Source: Amoebidium appalachense (taxonomy: Eukaryota; Ichthyosporea). Taken from it: a DNA stretch of 64,000 nucleotides. The notes under the pieces were generated by a model, which saw only the letters and a program-made list of their open reading frames with translations, ran no database searches and had not been told where the DNA came from. Positions 34,976 through 47,676 of this stretch are shown in pieces. Within the stretch, counting starts at the first letter, position 1, and every line of letters begins with the position of its first letter. The stretch spans positions 8,618,001 to 8,682,000 of the forward strand of contig CAVNZM010000006.1 in the NCBI GenBank assembly GCA_963693365.1, given 5' to 3'. The translations under genes were made by a program, and so were the position numbers.

Positions 34976-36514
34976 TGTTAAATTGTATAAGTATTTGGGA
35001 TGAAAGCAGAGACATAGTGGTGCAGTGTAAAAACACCACAGACACACACAACAACAAAACACGGAACGATCGGAGCAGTGTACACAACAGACATCAATGT
35101 TTAGACACGACTGAACTGAATTTATTCTGATCTTCGAATAAATACCTGAAATTCCTCTAAGTCCAATCCATACATGATTTCCGACCAGTCGGAAATCAGA
35201 TCTATCTCTAATAGAACCCAATCACTAAGAACCAATTGCTTTCAGAGAGATCCGGTACGCGGAGACGTACACGATAGGACACAGACACTAGTTAAGATCA
35301 ACTGTGGTATATTATACCGGATATCTAGTATGGATGTACACAGGTTGAGATATACGCACACGTGTACATGTATATATACCACTGTGTTTGATCTTAGGTA
35401 GGCCAGTATGCATGTCCCTCCCAGTCTTGTGCGCATGAGCATGGAGTTAAACGTATGTGCACGTGCAACTTGCAGGATTATTCATGGGAAAACAGATATA
35501 ATAGCCACATGGGACCGACACGTAGCAGAGGAACCATGAGCGTTAAGTTATAGTTTTATCATGGGAAAATATGCAAGTAGCCGCGTGAGGTATGACTGTG
35601 GAATGCATCGATAATCAAGTACTGTCACCCGATTGGCTCAATAGGTTTATTGGAACCGTGATAGCCATGGGACAGAACCGTGAACCGTATGTGATTGGCT
35701 CTCGTAGCCAAAAAGCACATACCGATGCGCATGTCTGAGCCGCTGTGCGAGCTCCGTTATAAGGGCATGTCGGGGGCTTCAGAGCTTACTTAGTGTGCTC
35801 GGCTTACTAGGTGTAAGTAGGACTAGCACGTAACTAAGCAAAGCGTGGTCTAGTCAACCCCGTTCATTTATAAACATATTGTTTGTCACAGACACACGAT
35901 CATATTATACAACATCAACTCGTGTCATCATCAAGGAAGTTCTAACCTATGACATACTGCAAAGACTCAGACATATCACACTTAACCTTGATGATTGGTT
36001 AAAGCCCGGCAACACATGAAAACTAAAGTAAATTAATGAAGTCTAAACACACATGCTATTCTAAGTGTAGCCTAAGTGTGTTACCGTCCAATGAACACGT
36101 ATTAAGTAACACAAATCTACCTAACATATATTAGTAGAAAAGAAATACGATTATACACATGAAGACAAGGAGAGAAAGAAAAGAAAATAAGGAAGGCGAA
36201 AGAGGAAGGAAAAGAGAGCACAGATCAACAAACAAGATAGTAATAGCATAACTATAACCAGAGATATTTATGTACACACGAACATGTACACGTCTCTCCC
36301 TGAGTGGGTGGATCCGTGTACACACATATAAATATTCTAATCGATATTACAACACACGATTAAAGCCGATACAACACGATTACAAGTATACAAGCATATC
36401 GATCGATGCTACACTTTACATAATAGGAGTGTGGCATATCCACTAAGCATATGAACTGAAACATAACACAAACTGAGAAGATCTTACCATATGTAAATAC
36501 TACGTATTACAACA
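34976..36514 (-). repeat. 5' LTR of C3, interrupted
   Basis: C1-family LTR from TGTTAAATTG to TATTACAACA. It is 1539 bp because a 612-bp foreign solo LTR sits at 35303-35914. Without that insert the LTR is about 922 bp. Outer flank CCCAC at 36515-36519. Confidence 0.9.
35303..35914. mobile_element. solo LTR, family D, inside the C3 5' LTR
   Basis: Begins TGTGGTATATTATACCGG and ends ATTATACAACA, 612 bp, with duplication TCAAC at 35298-35302 and 35915-35919. No other copy is in the window. The ends contain an inverted GGTATATTATACC-like motif. Confidence 0.88.
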
Positions 36515-36543
36515 CCCACACACACACACACCCACACACGCAC

Positions 36544-36633
36544 TGTTGGAATACGTCACCATGTATGACAGCAAGAGCCTTGAAGTATGTATGTGTCCTA
36601 GCTTGTTTGTATTCGTGTCTGCTTTCCTCCTTT

Positions 36634-36716
<83 letters not shown>

Positions 36717-37469
36717 CCCCCCCCCCCCCCCCCCCCCCCGTATCTCTCTCTCCCTTGTTTCTGTGGGCACAGATATCTGTAGATCTGTGCACACCTGGCT
36801 CTCTTGCCTGATAAGAACTTATTGTGCTTTTATTTCTGTTTGCTCTCCTCTGTTTATCTGAGAGGTAGCGTGATTGGCTAGCCTCACTCGTTGTCTTTCC
36901 TTTATTTCAAAATGGCCTAGTTTTGTTCTCAAAAGGATGGCTCGCCAATAGTCGCGAGCGAGTACATCTGTAGATCGTGTTGTGCATTCCTGTCTGTTAA
37001 TATATGTGTGTTGTGATTGGACAATAGATATATATGGAATTCGGTTTATTGCAAAGTGTCTTCACTTTGAGAGTGTCGACTATTGGGAAATATATGTATT
37101 TAAATAAGTTTCTTTATAGAGACGAACATAAATATATATGTGAGTTAATAGTGACTAGATGTATAATTACTTAATTTATTTAAGTAAGAGTTTCTACACT
37201 TTAGTTTAATCGGAAGTTGGAATGCGTATGCTCTGTCGGAATGTGTTTTTCTATCTTCTGATAGAACCGATTGGTTCTCCCTCTTTAGTTGTGATAAGGT
37301 GATAAGTCGCAAGTACAAAAGGAACCGAAAGCACAATAAAGAATCAGTTGTTGTTTGAAATCTTTCAATGTCTCGTGAACAACTCCGATTGCCCTCTCAT
37401 TAATGTGTTAGTCGTGTTTTACATGACACCTCTGTGCACTCTGCTCTCTTAGACCCGTACAAAACAACA
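36544..37469 (+). mobile_element. solo LTR, family B, inside a CA microsatellite
   Basis: Second copy of the 19038 LTR, about 926 bp, including the (CT)n and C tract (36638-36740). Duplication CGCAC at 36539-36543 and 37470-37474. It differs from copy 1 by a few substitutions and a short deletion near 37005. Confidence 0.9.
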
Positions 37470-37474
37470 CGCAC

Positions 37475-37822
37475 CCACCCACCCACCCACACACACACAA
37501 CAACAACACACACACACACACACACACCCACACACATGGCACACATACACACACGCACACAGCGCGCGCTTGGGTGCCTAACACACATGCGCATCGCACG
37601 TGTACGCGCACGCGCACATGCGCGCATACGCGCCCACGCGCACCCGTACACATTGAATACGCACACATATACACACAGTAACACGCACACACAGTTACAC
37701 GCATGCGCATGTGCACGTGCACCCGCACGCGCACACGCGCAAGCACGGTGCACGCACGTGCACGCGCACATGCACACGCACACACGTGCACAGGCACACA
37801 CACACGCACGCGCACACACACT

Positions 37823-37882
<60 letters not shown>

Positions 37883-38185
37883 GTTTTCACACTCACACAC
37901 GCACACCCTCCGACACACGATTGCGCGCACAACCACAGGTGCGCGCATGAACACACACACACACACACACACACACACCATACGGTGTTACACACACACA
38001 CACACAAAGTTTAACACACAAACACACACACAAACACACAAGCACACACACACACATATACACACACACACTCTCTCTCATACACATGTACATACACACA
38101 CGCACACACACACACACACACACACACGCACGCACACGCACACACACACACACACACGCACACACACACGCACACACATACACCG

Positions 38186-38258
<73 letters not shown>

Positions 38259-38265
38259 CCGTGCA
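37475..38265. repeat. CA-rich microsatellite block 1
   Basis: (CA)n and (CACG)-type repeats with GTGC/GCGC interruptions, almost continuous. Apparent His/Thr- or Cys/Val-only reading frames on both strands come from the dinucleotide and are not genes. Confidence 0.95.
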
Positions 38266-39120
38266 CACATACATGTACCGCCTAAACTAGGTTTATCTGT
38301 ACTTGACCCTGTACAATGCACGTGAAGTTGTTTCCACATCAAACATTTTATATGATCCTTTTTTGTCCTACGAGTTGTTCAAGAAATTTGCCTTTAATTT
38401 TTTTGCTTCTTTAACCATGTGGCCTGGGGAGGTGTGTGAGTAGGGGGGGGGGGGGGGGGGGGGGGAGGTCAGTATAATTAAGATAGTGACCGTGCATGCA
38501 GAGCCTACTAGATGTACAAACACTATGTATAGTCGTACATGCCCAAGTTCGAACACAGCCGTTTCTTCTTCTTCTTTTTTTCTTTCCCCCCCCCCCCCCC
38601 CCCCCCCCCCCTCCCCCCCCTTTTTTATTTTTCTTTTCTTTTTGCTTTTTGTCGTTTTGGTGGGGGTTGGGTGTGTATCGCGGCCAATGTGTACAGAGGA
38701 AACAAACGACAAATAGTGTCGGAATATTGTGATTTTCTTTCCGCGTGGCATGTAACATATCTCTGCCATGGCGATATTTCTGTACAATGTCTGTAAATGT
38801 CTTTGTTTACACGTATCATGTAACATATCTCTTCGATATTTCAGTACAATGTAATTAACAATTAGTAGCATCTTGAAATTTACATGAATAGTACTGCCGA
38901 GTTGAGTTAACTTGTAATACATGCACCACACCATCATTGAAAAGGCAGGAACTGCCTGCAACTTGTGTCCCGTTTGCATGACCCCCTCCCCCCCCCCCCT
39001 CCCCCCCCAAATCCTTCAGAAACATCCCCCCCCCCCCCCCCCCCCAATCCTTCACAAACATACCCCCCCCCCCCCCCCCCCCAACCTAGGCCTTCGGATT
39101 ACCCCCACCCCCTCACACAC
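38266..39120. other. unrecognised spacer with G and C tracts
   Basis: Unique sequence carrying a G run near 38442-38465, C runs near 38586-38620, and several C runs at 38985-39082 separated by near-repeats of ATCCTTCA-AACAT. No gene is recognised. Confidence 0.5.
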
Positions 39121-39124
39121 CATC

Positions 39125-40350
<1,226 letters not shown>

Positions 40351-40704
40351 ACACACACAAACAAACATGCCCTACGTATACTTGGTGATACGATCCCGGC
40401 GGCGCTGCCGCCGCGGCCGCGGCCATTTTGAAAAATTTGGGTGCGCCAGATCGATCCTCGACTGAATGATGGTGCGACGCGAGCCAATCCAATCATCCGC
40501 TTTCACATGTGGGCACCCACCGCCCTTGAGTGTGGGCCACCAAAAGTACTAGTTTTTTGTTATCAGAAAAAGTTACCAAAACAGGACTATAGAGCATAAA
40601 AAAGCCCATGGAGGCCTCAATCCGACACGCATTCAAGCCTTTTTAAGGGCGCAGAGTGGGGTATATAGTATGTGAGTTTCCGAGGGGCGCCCCTTTGAAA
40701 GTGT
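40351..40704. other. unique spacer before the GC palindrome
   Basis: Contains a GCGGCGCTGCCGCCGC-like GC-rich inverted segment near 40399 and GTGGGCACCCACCGCC near 40509. No gene seen. Confidence 0.4.
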
Positions 40705-40726
40705 GGGCCCCCACCGGTGGGGGCCC
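40705..40726. repeat. perfect GC-rich palindrome, copy 2
   Basis: Same 22-bp palindrome as 12466-12487. Flanks (GTGT left, GCATTTTTACAGTGGGG right) resemble the reverse complement of the 12.45-kb flank (CCCCACTGTGTTT). Confidence 0.75.
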
Positions 40727-40734
40727 GCATTTTT

Positions 40735-40953
40735 ACAGTGGGGTTAGCAATGACGTATGGCCCACCTCATCGGGCATGGAATCATTTCCTAGCGGACCTC
40801 CAGAAGATTTTCGAGATCCGACGATCTAGAATGTACCTTACGGATCGCCGACCCGCTGCTCAGGGTGTGAAATTTGCGTACTTGGTGGCGCCGGCTGTGA
40901 AACATTTTCATCGACACATGTGCACGGCGTATTGCTTATACAGTTGTTTATAA
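40735..40953 (+). pseudogene. MULE-like transposase fragment
   Basis: The frame reads VGLAMTYGPPHRAWNHFLAD, then MYLTDRRPAAQGVKFA, then VKHFHRHMCTAY before a stop at 40951-40953. An order of aromatic W-FL-L, then a TDR block, then H-x(2)-H/C near 30 residues on matches the core of Mutator-like (MULE) DDE transposases (W..FL..L, SDR, H..C). No start or C-terminus is present, so it is a relic. It begins within 10 bp of the palindrome at 40705. Assignment rests on motif spacing alone. Confidence 0.4.
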
Positions 40954-41915
40954 AGCTCATTGATAATATTCATAACAGGCCCTGCCATTTTCTTAGAAAT
41001 TATTCCAGCAGGCTCGCCCATCATGCGCTGAAAGCGCCTGAACTCAGTTGAGTCGTTCTGTACACTTAGGCACGTGCGTGTTCGAATCTGATTTATTCCG
41101 GGTGCCAGAGCACAGCGATGCGTTGCTCATCGGTTGGGCGTTTTATTCAGGTGTATACGTAATAGTAATAGATCATTAGGGTTAAATTTTCTTTTTTTAT
41201 CTTGTTTGAAGTTGTTCCGGCATATGTGAACGCTAAGTGAAATCATGCATGCAATGTGCAAATTATTGAAGATACGTTTTCTATCAGATCTGCCACTGTG
41301 GCATGCACAGCCATTTTTCTTTTCACAGTGCCACGCAAGCGATCGTCCGACGCGCCATAATTTTCAATTGACACGACGTGTACGTCAGTGTGATTCGAAT
41401 TCATGTGTGATACCAATACATAACCGAGAGAGCCCCCTTTATTATATTTTAACTCATTGAAAGGCCTGCAGAGGGTGCCTATTGCAAAATGTTTTCCTTA
41501 TCACCTCCAGACGGTCGAGGTGACTGGTGGCCACGTGTGCAACGCCACGCCCGCGCGTAAAAGCAGCACTGTGCTGCAGTCAGTACAGTGTGCACTCTGT
41601 GTGTCCGCCTGTGTGTATTGTAGTGTTGACTTGGTCTGTGAACAGCGCCACGGGGCCGTGACAGCGCCAGCTTAGGAATGTCCCAGGCACCAATCAGAAG
41701 CAACTGGTGCGAGCGAGGCCAATAAAAATGAAACCTCATAGATCCGGATTCCATAGCGTTACGATTAGCCAATCTAAAGAGAGATCTCCTAGATCTCAGC
41801 AAGCCCGACCATAACCCCGTTTTTACGGTAAAAAATACCCAGGACATTTTGAAAATACCAACAAAATTTCGGTTCATGGTAAGCCTCCCGAGGTTTCATG
41901 GTAAGACATGGTAAG

Positions 41916-41963
<48 letters not shown>

Positions 41964-42090
41964 CCCCGCCGGCCCGCCCCGCCCGCCCGCCCGGCCCCCA
42001 TGCATATGGCTGCGTATTATAACACAACACATGTGGTAAACCATGATATCATACGTATACAGGCATCACATGATACGGATATTCCAAAGT
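40954..42090. other. unrecognised spacer with long C/G tract
   Basis: Unique sequence. A C run from 41917 to about 41962 followed by CCGCCC-rich sequence to 41998. Short frames on both strands show no recognisable domain. Confidence 0.45.
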
Positions 42091-42094
42091 AGTG

Positions 42095-42221
42095 GCGCCA
42101 CGTGTGTGTGTGTGTGCCACGGTGTGTGTGTGTGTGTGCTATGTGTGCGTCCGTGTATGTGTGTGCGTGCCTGTATACATGTGTGTGTGTGTGTGTGTGT
42201 GCGTGCGTGTGTTTGTGTGTG

Positions 42222-42271
<50 letters not shown>

Positions 42272-42580
42272 GTGCGTGTGTGTGTGTGTGTGTGTGCGTG
42301 CGTGCACGTGTGTTCGTGTGTGTATGTGTGTGTGCGTACTGTGTGTACATGTGTGTGTGTGTGTGTGTGCGTGTGTCTGTGTGACAAGTGTGTGTGTGTG
42401 TGTGTACATGTGTGTGCGTGTGTGTGTGCGTGTGTGTGTGTACATGTGTGTGTTTGTGTGTTTTTGTACATGTGTGTGCATGCGCGCGCGCGTGTGTGTG
42501 CGCATGTGTACTTGTGTGTGTGTGTGTGTGTGTGCCCGTACGCGTGCGTGCGCACGTGCGTGTGTGCCTGTGTGCGGTGC
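42095..42580. repeat. TG-rich microsatellite block
   Basis: (TG)n with GTGCGTG interruptions. It is in the opposite orientation to the CA blocks at 37.5-40.3 kb, so together they could pair as inverted repeats across a 1.7-kb spacer. Confidence 0.93.
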
Positions 42581-42705
42581 CGTTTGATCTGCTCCCCCCT
42601 CCTCCTCCCACCTTTCGCCTCCGTCTATCCCAGCTTAAGTCACAGTGGGGTAGAGTTGATGTATGTGTATGCTATGCTACGAAACACCCTATATATATGC
42701 GCCTG

Positions 42706-43420
42706 TCGTATCCTAATGTATGTGTACTAGAGACGCGGCACTCTACTAAGTGTACACACACGAAAAGGAACGAACGTGTACAGAAAAACGGTAAAGTTTA
42801 TTAAGACCAGGCTCCGACGGGCAAACTTAGATCCGTACGGATTGAGTCTAAGTTACGACTGAGGCCATCAAGGCCGTGCCCTACAAGATCATCATCACCT
42901 GGCCCCCTACGATGCCACATTCCATTAACATTCCGATCTACTTTTATCGTGCGCCTGCACGAGCTAAGTCGATCTACTCAACTAATATATTTATCCAAGT
43001 CTCACCCCTCACCCTCCCCCTAGTGGCACCGCAGAGTCTAAATCTACATTTCATACTATCCTCCCCCTCCCTCCCTCCCCCCCTTTCCTCTACATCTACA
43101 TATATAAATACGTTTGGCAACATATACTATCAAACCTTGCCAATCCTTACAAAAGGGCTTCTGCCCGAACAATCACATTCCTAAGTCCTCCTACGATCTA
43201 TCCTACACACTAATTAGAATTCTATTGGACGGCTGTCCAGGCTGACGTGGTCCAATGCCCTGCGCCGGCAGAGGCAAGATGCACGCAGCTGTTCAGCTAT
43301 CTTGAGGCCCCGGACTTGATCTTGATGATCTGTGGACCCGGCCCCCCCCCCCCCCCCCCCCCCCCCCCGATCTCGATCGTAGACTTAGGCTGATCTGCTG
43401 AGACGGATTAGTATATGTCA
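42706..43420 (-). repeat. 3' LTR of gypsy A
   Basis: 715 bp, TGTCGTATCC to GTATATGTCA. Compared with the other LTR it differs by one substitution (near 43231) and by homopolymer length in C tracts near 43063 and 43343, implying recent insertion. Confidence 0.93.
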
Positions 43421-43603
43421 ACTCCCCCCCCGGCCCCCGGAAAAGCTGAGTCCCACCTCAGTCACATTACATCTAACACCCCCTAAAAAGACATAGACTA
43501 ATCAGTCTCCTAAAAAAAATTAAATTAAATAAATTACGAAGAAAAATAATAAATTAATCTACACCATAAGCTTGATACCTACGGAGACACCTATGATAAT
43601 AAA
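43421..43603 (-). other. gypsy A polypurine tract and 3' untranslated region
   Basis: On the minus strand a G-rich tract (plus strand ACTCCCCCCCCGGCCCCC) abuts the 3' LTR and is the likely primer for plus-strand synthesis. The rest is AT-rich and non-coding. Confidence 0.7.
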
Positions 43604-45663
43604 TTAAATTCCTACGACTACGTTCACACTCCCCCTCGGTCTCCTCCCCCCTCCCCCTCCCCCCGTGTGTCTACGTGTATTTGCATCACTCCCCCCCCCG
43701 GCCCCCTCCCCCACCGACTTTTTCACACCACGATTAAACTGAGGAATAACTCTCTTTGGCCTAGAGGGAGCACTAGGCAACTCCCTCTGCACTAATCTAG
43801 CCTCATAAGCACGAATAGAAAACGGGCAATCCAAATGAAACTCAGGCAACCACTGATCTTCCTGATAACCTCCCTCAAAACGAATTAAATAATAATTTAC
43901 CTTACCTTCCTTACCTTCAATAACCTTTTTATCCATAATTTTATCTACTGCAGCCTCCGATACATCCACCGACCCGTCATAGTCGGGAATGAATGCATCT
44001 AACACTCGACGGCCCTCCGGCCGTTTAACCCTAAGGGCCCTATCATAATATTCCTTTATATCATCTACATTATAAAATCTAACATCACTCTCATTATCTA
44101 ACCTCTGCACCTTATATTCCGTCGGACCTAACCTAGCCACTATTTTATACGGGCCAATGAAAAGAGGCAACCATTTCTTACCATACTTACGAAGACCTTC
44201 ACCTTCACCCTTACCTTCCTGCTCCTGCTTATATCTCTTTTTCCTAGTATGATCCCTAATTAAAACTAAAGTACCCTCGGAAATTCACGTAACGGACGTG
44301 TGGACACGTCTGCACGTGTCTGTGCCTGCTGTGTACGGGCCAGAGCTGCATCACGTGCAGCCCGGGCCCGGGTTAGTAGCTGCTCCCGGAACTCAGTCCA
44401 GTGGGGATAAGTTAGTCGGTCAGCCCCCCCCATCGGCAAAAGTGCCGTATCTAACAAACTAATAGCCTCCTGCCCATAGACCAAATAAAACGGAGAAAAA
44501 CCAGTCACAGCATGAGGGGTAGAATTATATGAATGAGCAATAAACCGAGACATATGATCCCAATCATTAGCCTCCACATCAACCATTTTGCCAAAGGACT
44601 TCTGAAACACTGCATGCACACGTTCAGAGATGGCATTTGCTTGAGGGTGATATGCAGACGTAGTGATATGAGCTACCCTTAAAATTTTACACACCTCCGA
44701 CACCAACTGATTTAAAAACACACGACTCCTATCCGTTAACAAAACACGAGGACAACCAAACCTAAGACAAATGTCATCCACAAAAATACGAGCAAACAAA
44801 ACGGCATTAGCAGTGGGGAGAGGAAAAACTTCAACCCAACGAGTGGCCACATCGGTGACGGTAACAAGAACAGTGTTACCCTCAACCGTAGAATTAAAAG
44901 GACCGACCACATCCACTGCTACCCTTTCAAACATACGAACATTAAAATCCCTAATAAACGACGGGCGGGAACGAGAGTGGGGACTCTCATTCCTTTCCTG
45001 ACAATGCATGCATGACAACACATAATCCCTCACCTCCCTACTCATACCCGGCCAAAAATACGAACGATTAACACGAAGCAACGTCCTATTTACACCTAAA
45101 TGACCAGCCATGGGATGCTCATGCACCATATGCAAAACCTCAGGCACAAGTGCCGTCGGGACCCAAACTCGGTGTCCGTCTGGCCCAGAACAATGATAAA
45201 CTAAATCCTGCTCTACCTGACACATTTTTGCTAACTTAGCTACCTTAATCATCTGCCTTTTATTTTTAAATTTAATCGAATCAACCGGCCCCTTTAAATA
45301 ATTCTTAACCAGACCAATCAACACATCTTCCTCCTGAGCTAAGATCAAAGCCGTAGGTGCTAAGGCAGGGGCCGAGCCATGAGACTCGGTCCCGACCTCA
45401 GACACTGACAAATACCTCCCCCCCCCTCTCCTACACTTATAAGCAAGCAACCCCGGAACCCAAGAAGACACATCCACAGACACAGCATCTATTCCTTTAG
45501 GCTCACTCTCCCCCCCCCCTTCCCCCCCTCCCCCCCCGTCTCTCACTATCCCCCCCCTCCCCCTCCTTCTCTTCTTCAAACAAAATATAAGCAGCACGAG
45601 AGAGAGCATCACAGTCAACCATTGTTTCACCCTTGGCATAAAACAATTTATAGGAGAACTCAC
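43604..45663 (-). pseudogene. gypsy A integrase with chromodomain-like tail
   Basis: The HHCC zinc motif is seen in HEHPMAGHLGVNRTLL and CMHCQERN. The DDE core has VDVVGPF, LLTDRSRVFLNQ and an ISERVHAVF block for the Glu; the usual DRG/DNG is DRS here. The frame breaks near 44270. The C-terminal part continues 44170-43604 with FIGPYKIVARLGPTEYKV, then a chromodomain-like VDKIMDKKVIEGKEGK with YYLIRFEGGYQEDQWLPE. Such tails target chromoviruses to heterochromatin. The break means a single-chain integrase is not encoded as assembled. Confidence 0.88.
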
Positions 45664-45994
45664 CGAGAGCCGCGGCCCACTTCTGCATCCTCTCGTTGAC
45701 CAGACGAGTGGTGCCGGCCATGGCTAGGCAGGGCTTGTGGTCGGTGTAGACCTCAAACGTCCTGCCTGCGAGTATGTACCTCCATGCCTGTGAGACTGCC
45801 CAAAAGATAGCATGGGACTCTCTCTCTGGGTTGCTATATCTACGTTCACTTTTACTAAATGAACGACTAGCATAAGCAATCACTCTATCCTGCCCCTCCT
45901 GCACTTGATATAACACGGCCCCCTCAGCAACCTTACTTGCATCACACCGAACTTTAAACATCCCCCCCCCCGGCCGAAAAATCAGGATGAACAA
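45503..45994 (-). pseudogene. gypsy A RNase H domain
   Basis: Contains VRCDASKVAEGAVLYQ, YASRSFSKSERRYSNPERE and VYTDHKPCLAM, the Ty3 RNase H signature with its Asp and Glu residues. It is separated from RT by a frame change at the C run 45962-45971 (plus strand) and from integrase by another in the C tracts of 45512-45560. Confidence 0.85.
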
Positions 45995-47081
45995 GCATAC
46001 TCGAAGACTGCAAAGCTAACTTAAGCTTTTCGAAAGCAGAAACAGCATCAACATTCCAATCTATTCTATTCTTCTTCTCCCCCCCCGTCTGACTAGTTAA
46101 CGGCAAAGCAAGCATACTATAATCCTTAATATAACGACGAAGATAATTAGTTAAACCTAAAAATTGCCTTAGTTGAGTGACAGTCTGAGGACGGGGCCAC
46201 TCAACTATGGCCCGGATTTTCTCCGGATCAGGGGAAAGACCATTACTAGACACAATATGACCTAAAAACTTAACCTCCGGCACACCAATCACAGTCTTGC
46301 TACCGCTAATGCGAAGACCAGACTCACCCAAAGCTAAAAATACTTTTTCACAATTATTAACTAGCTCCTCAAATGACCTACCTTTAATTAAAACATCATC
46401 CAAATAAGGGTGGCATACATCCAAATGCGGGTGGAGAATTTTATACATTACCCGGCACAACATAGCTGGAGAGGAGAGCAAACCCATCGGCACCACCTTG
46501 TACTGGAACAGCTGGTCACCCAGTGCAAAGGCAGTCTTCTCCTTGCTGCTCTCCTCCAACCTTATCTGCCAAAAAGCTGCTTTTAAATCAAGTTTAGCAA
46601 AGTGAGTATAGCCGTGCAGCTGTGAAAGCTGCTCGTCTATGTTAGGGAGAGGCCATTGGTCTGCCTTAGTGATCCGATTCAGAGCCCTGTAATCGTTCAC
46701 TAGACGCCAAGACCCGTCGGGCTTCTTAACCAATAGCACCGGACTTCTCCACGGACTCGAACTATGCTCCACATGACCCTTTTTTAACATATCACTCACT
46801 ATTATTAGCGCATCCGACAATTTATACTGCTCCATTCTATAGCTAGGCATCACTACCGGCCTATTATCACCTGTGTCGATCTGCATTTCAAACCCTTTAA
46901 CGAAGCCTACTTCGTTATCATCGGCCAGAAATGCAAACCGAGTCCTATCAAATAACTTAGCTAGCAATTTTTTCTGTTCTACCGTCCAATCCCCCTCCTT
47001 CATACCAAACGGCAATACTAACTCCGGGTTACCCCCATCACAAGTGGATGCATCCTTATTCACCGGAGTGCCACTTAACAT
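45954..47081 (-). CDS. gypsy A reverse transcriptase domain
   Basis: An intact RT block of about 370 residues. Motifs in order: SSPWRSPVLLVKKPDGSWR, VNDYRALNRIT, FAKLDLKAAFWQI, FQYKVVPMGLLSSPAM, and the catalytic YLDDVLI, then VKFLGHIVSSNGLSPDPEK and a thumb region QLRQFLGLTNYLRRYI. It is continuous from MLSGTPVNKDAS to the G/C tract where the frame moves to RNase H. The Asp pair is preserved. Confidence 0.92.
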   Translation of the reverse strand: MLSGTPVNKDASTCDGGNPELVLPFGMKEGDWTVEQKKLLAKLFDRTRFAFLADDNEVGFVKGFEMQIDTGDNRPVVMPSYRMEQYKLSDALIIVSDMLKKGHVEHSSSPWRSPVLLVKKPDGSWRLVNDYRALNRITKADQWPLPNIDEQLSQLHGYTHFAKLDLKAAFWQIRLEESSKEKTAFALGDQLFQYKVVPMGLLSSPAMLCRVMYKILHPHLDVCHPYLDDVLIKGRSFEELVNNCEKVFLALGESGLRISGSKTVIGVPEVKFLGHIVSSNGLSPDPEKIRAIVEWPRPQTVTQLRQFLGLTNYLRRYIKDYSMLALPLTSQTGGEKKNRIDWNVDAVSAFEKLKLALQSSSMLVHPDFSAGGGDV

Positions 47082-47635
47082 TTCACCTCCTGTATTACAT
47101 CGGTGCTGCTCGGGGTGAGGTTGAGGTACCTCCGGATATAGGCGGTCACCCTTAGCACCCCCCCTCCCCCCGGCACACCAATGCCCCCGGGCAATTCCTG
47201 ATGAGTTAGTGCATGTATGTGGGGGGCCAGGTCTGTGGCCACCCTGCCCCCCACGGTGTTGGTTAACCCGTCAGATCCACGGGTTAGACCAACACCCTCC
47301 CCCCCTGCCTGCACATTCTCACACCCGGGGTGACCCTCCTTCCTCTTGGGGGTCGGGGGAGTGGGACCGGTGCTGTCCCGGTCCCCCCCCCCATCGTGTC
47401 GGGTGACATTTTGGTGGCTAACGTTAAATAAAGTTGCTCCCCCTCCTCCTGAGTCACCCTTCGAGCCGGCATCCTCCTTTTGGGTAATAAGAGAGACCTC
47501 TATACTACCAATCTCATTAGTGAAACTACCGACGGAAACACCTGACCTAATCACTATAGGCTCGATGCCCGGATTCACTAATTCTATTTCTATTGTCTTA
47601 TCCGGCCATACCCTACTAAGGGTCCAATTGGCCAC
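47075..47635 (-). pseudogene. gypsy A protease-RT linker
   Basis: Begins MANWTLSRVWPDKTIEIELV and contains IVIRSGVSVGSFTNEIGSIE, the beta-rich linker found between protease and RT in gypsy polyproteins. A proline- and glycine-rich tail follows. It lies in a different frame from both neighbours. Confidence 0.6.
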
Positions 47636-47676
47636 CTCCTGAAATGGGGTTTTCGGGGTAAAAACCCCTAAATCCC

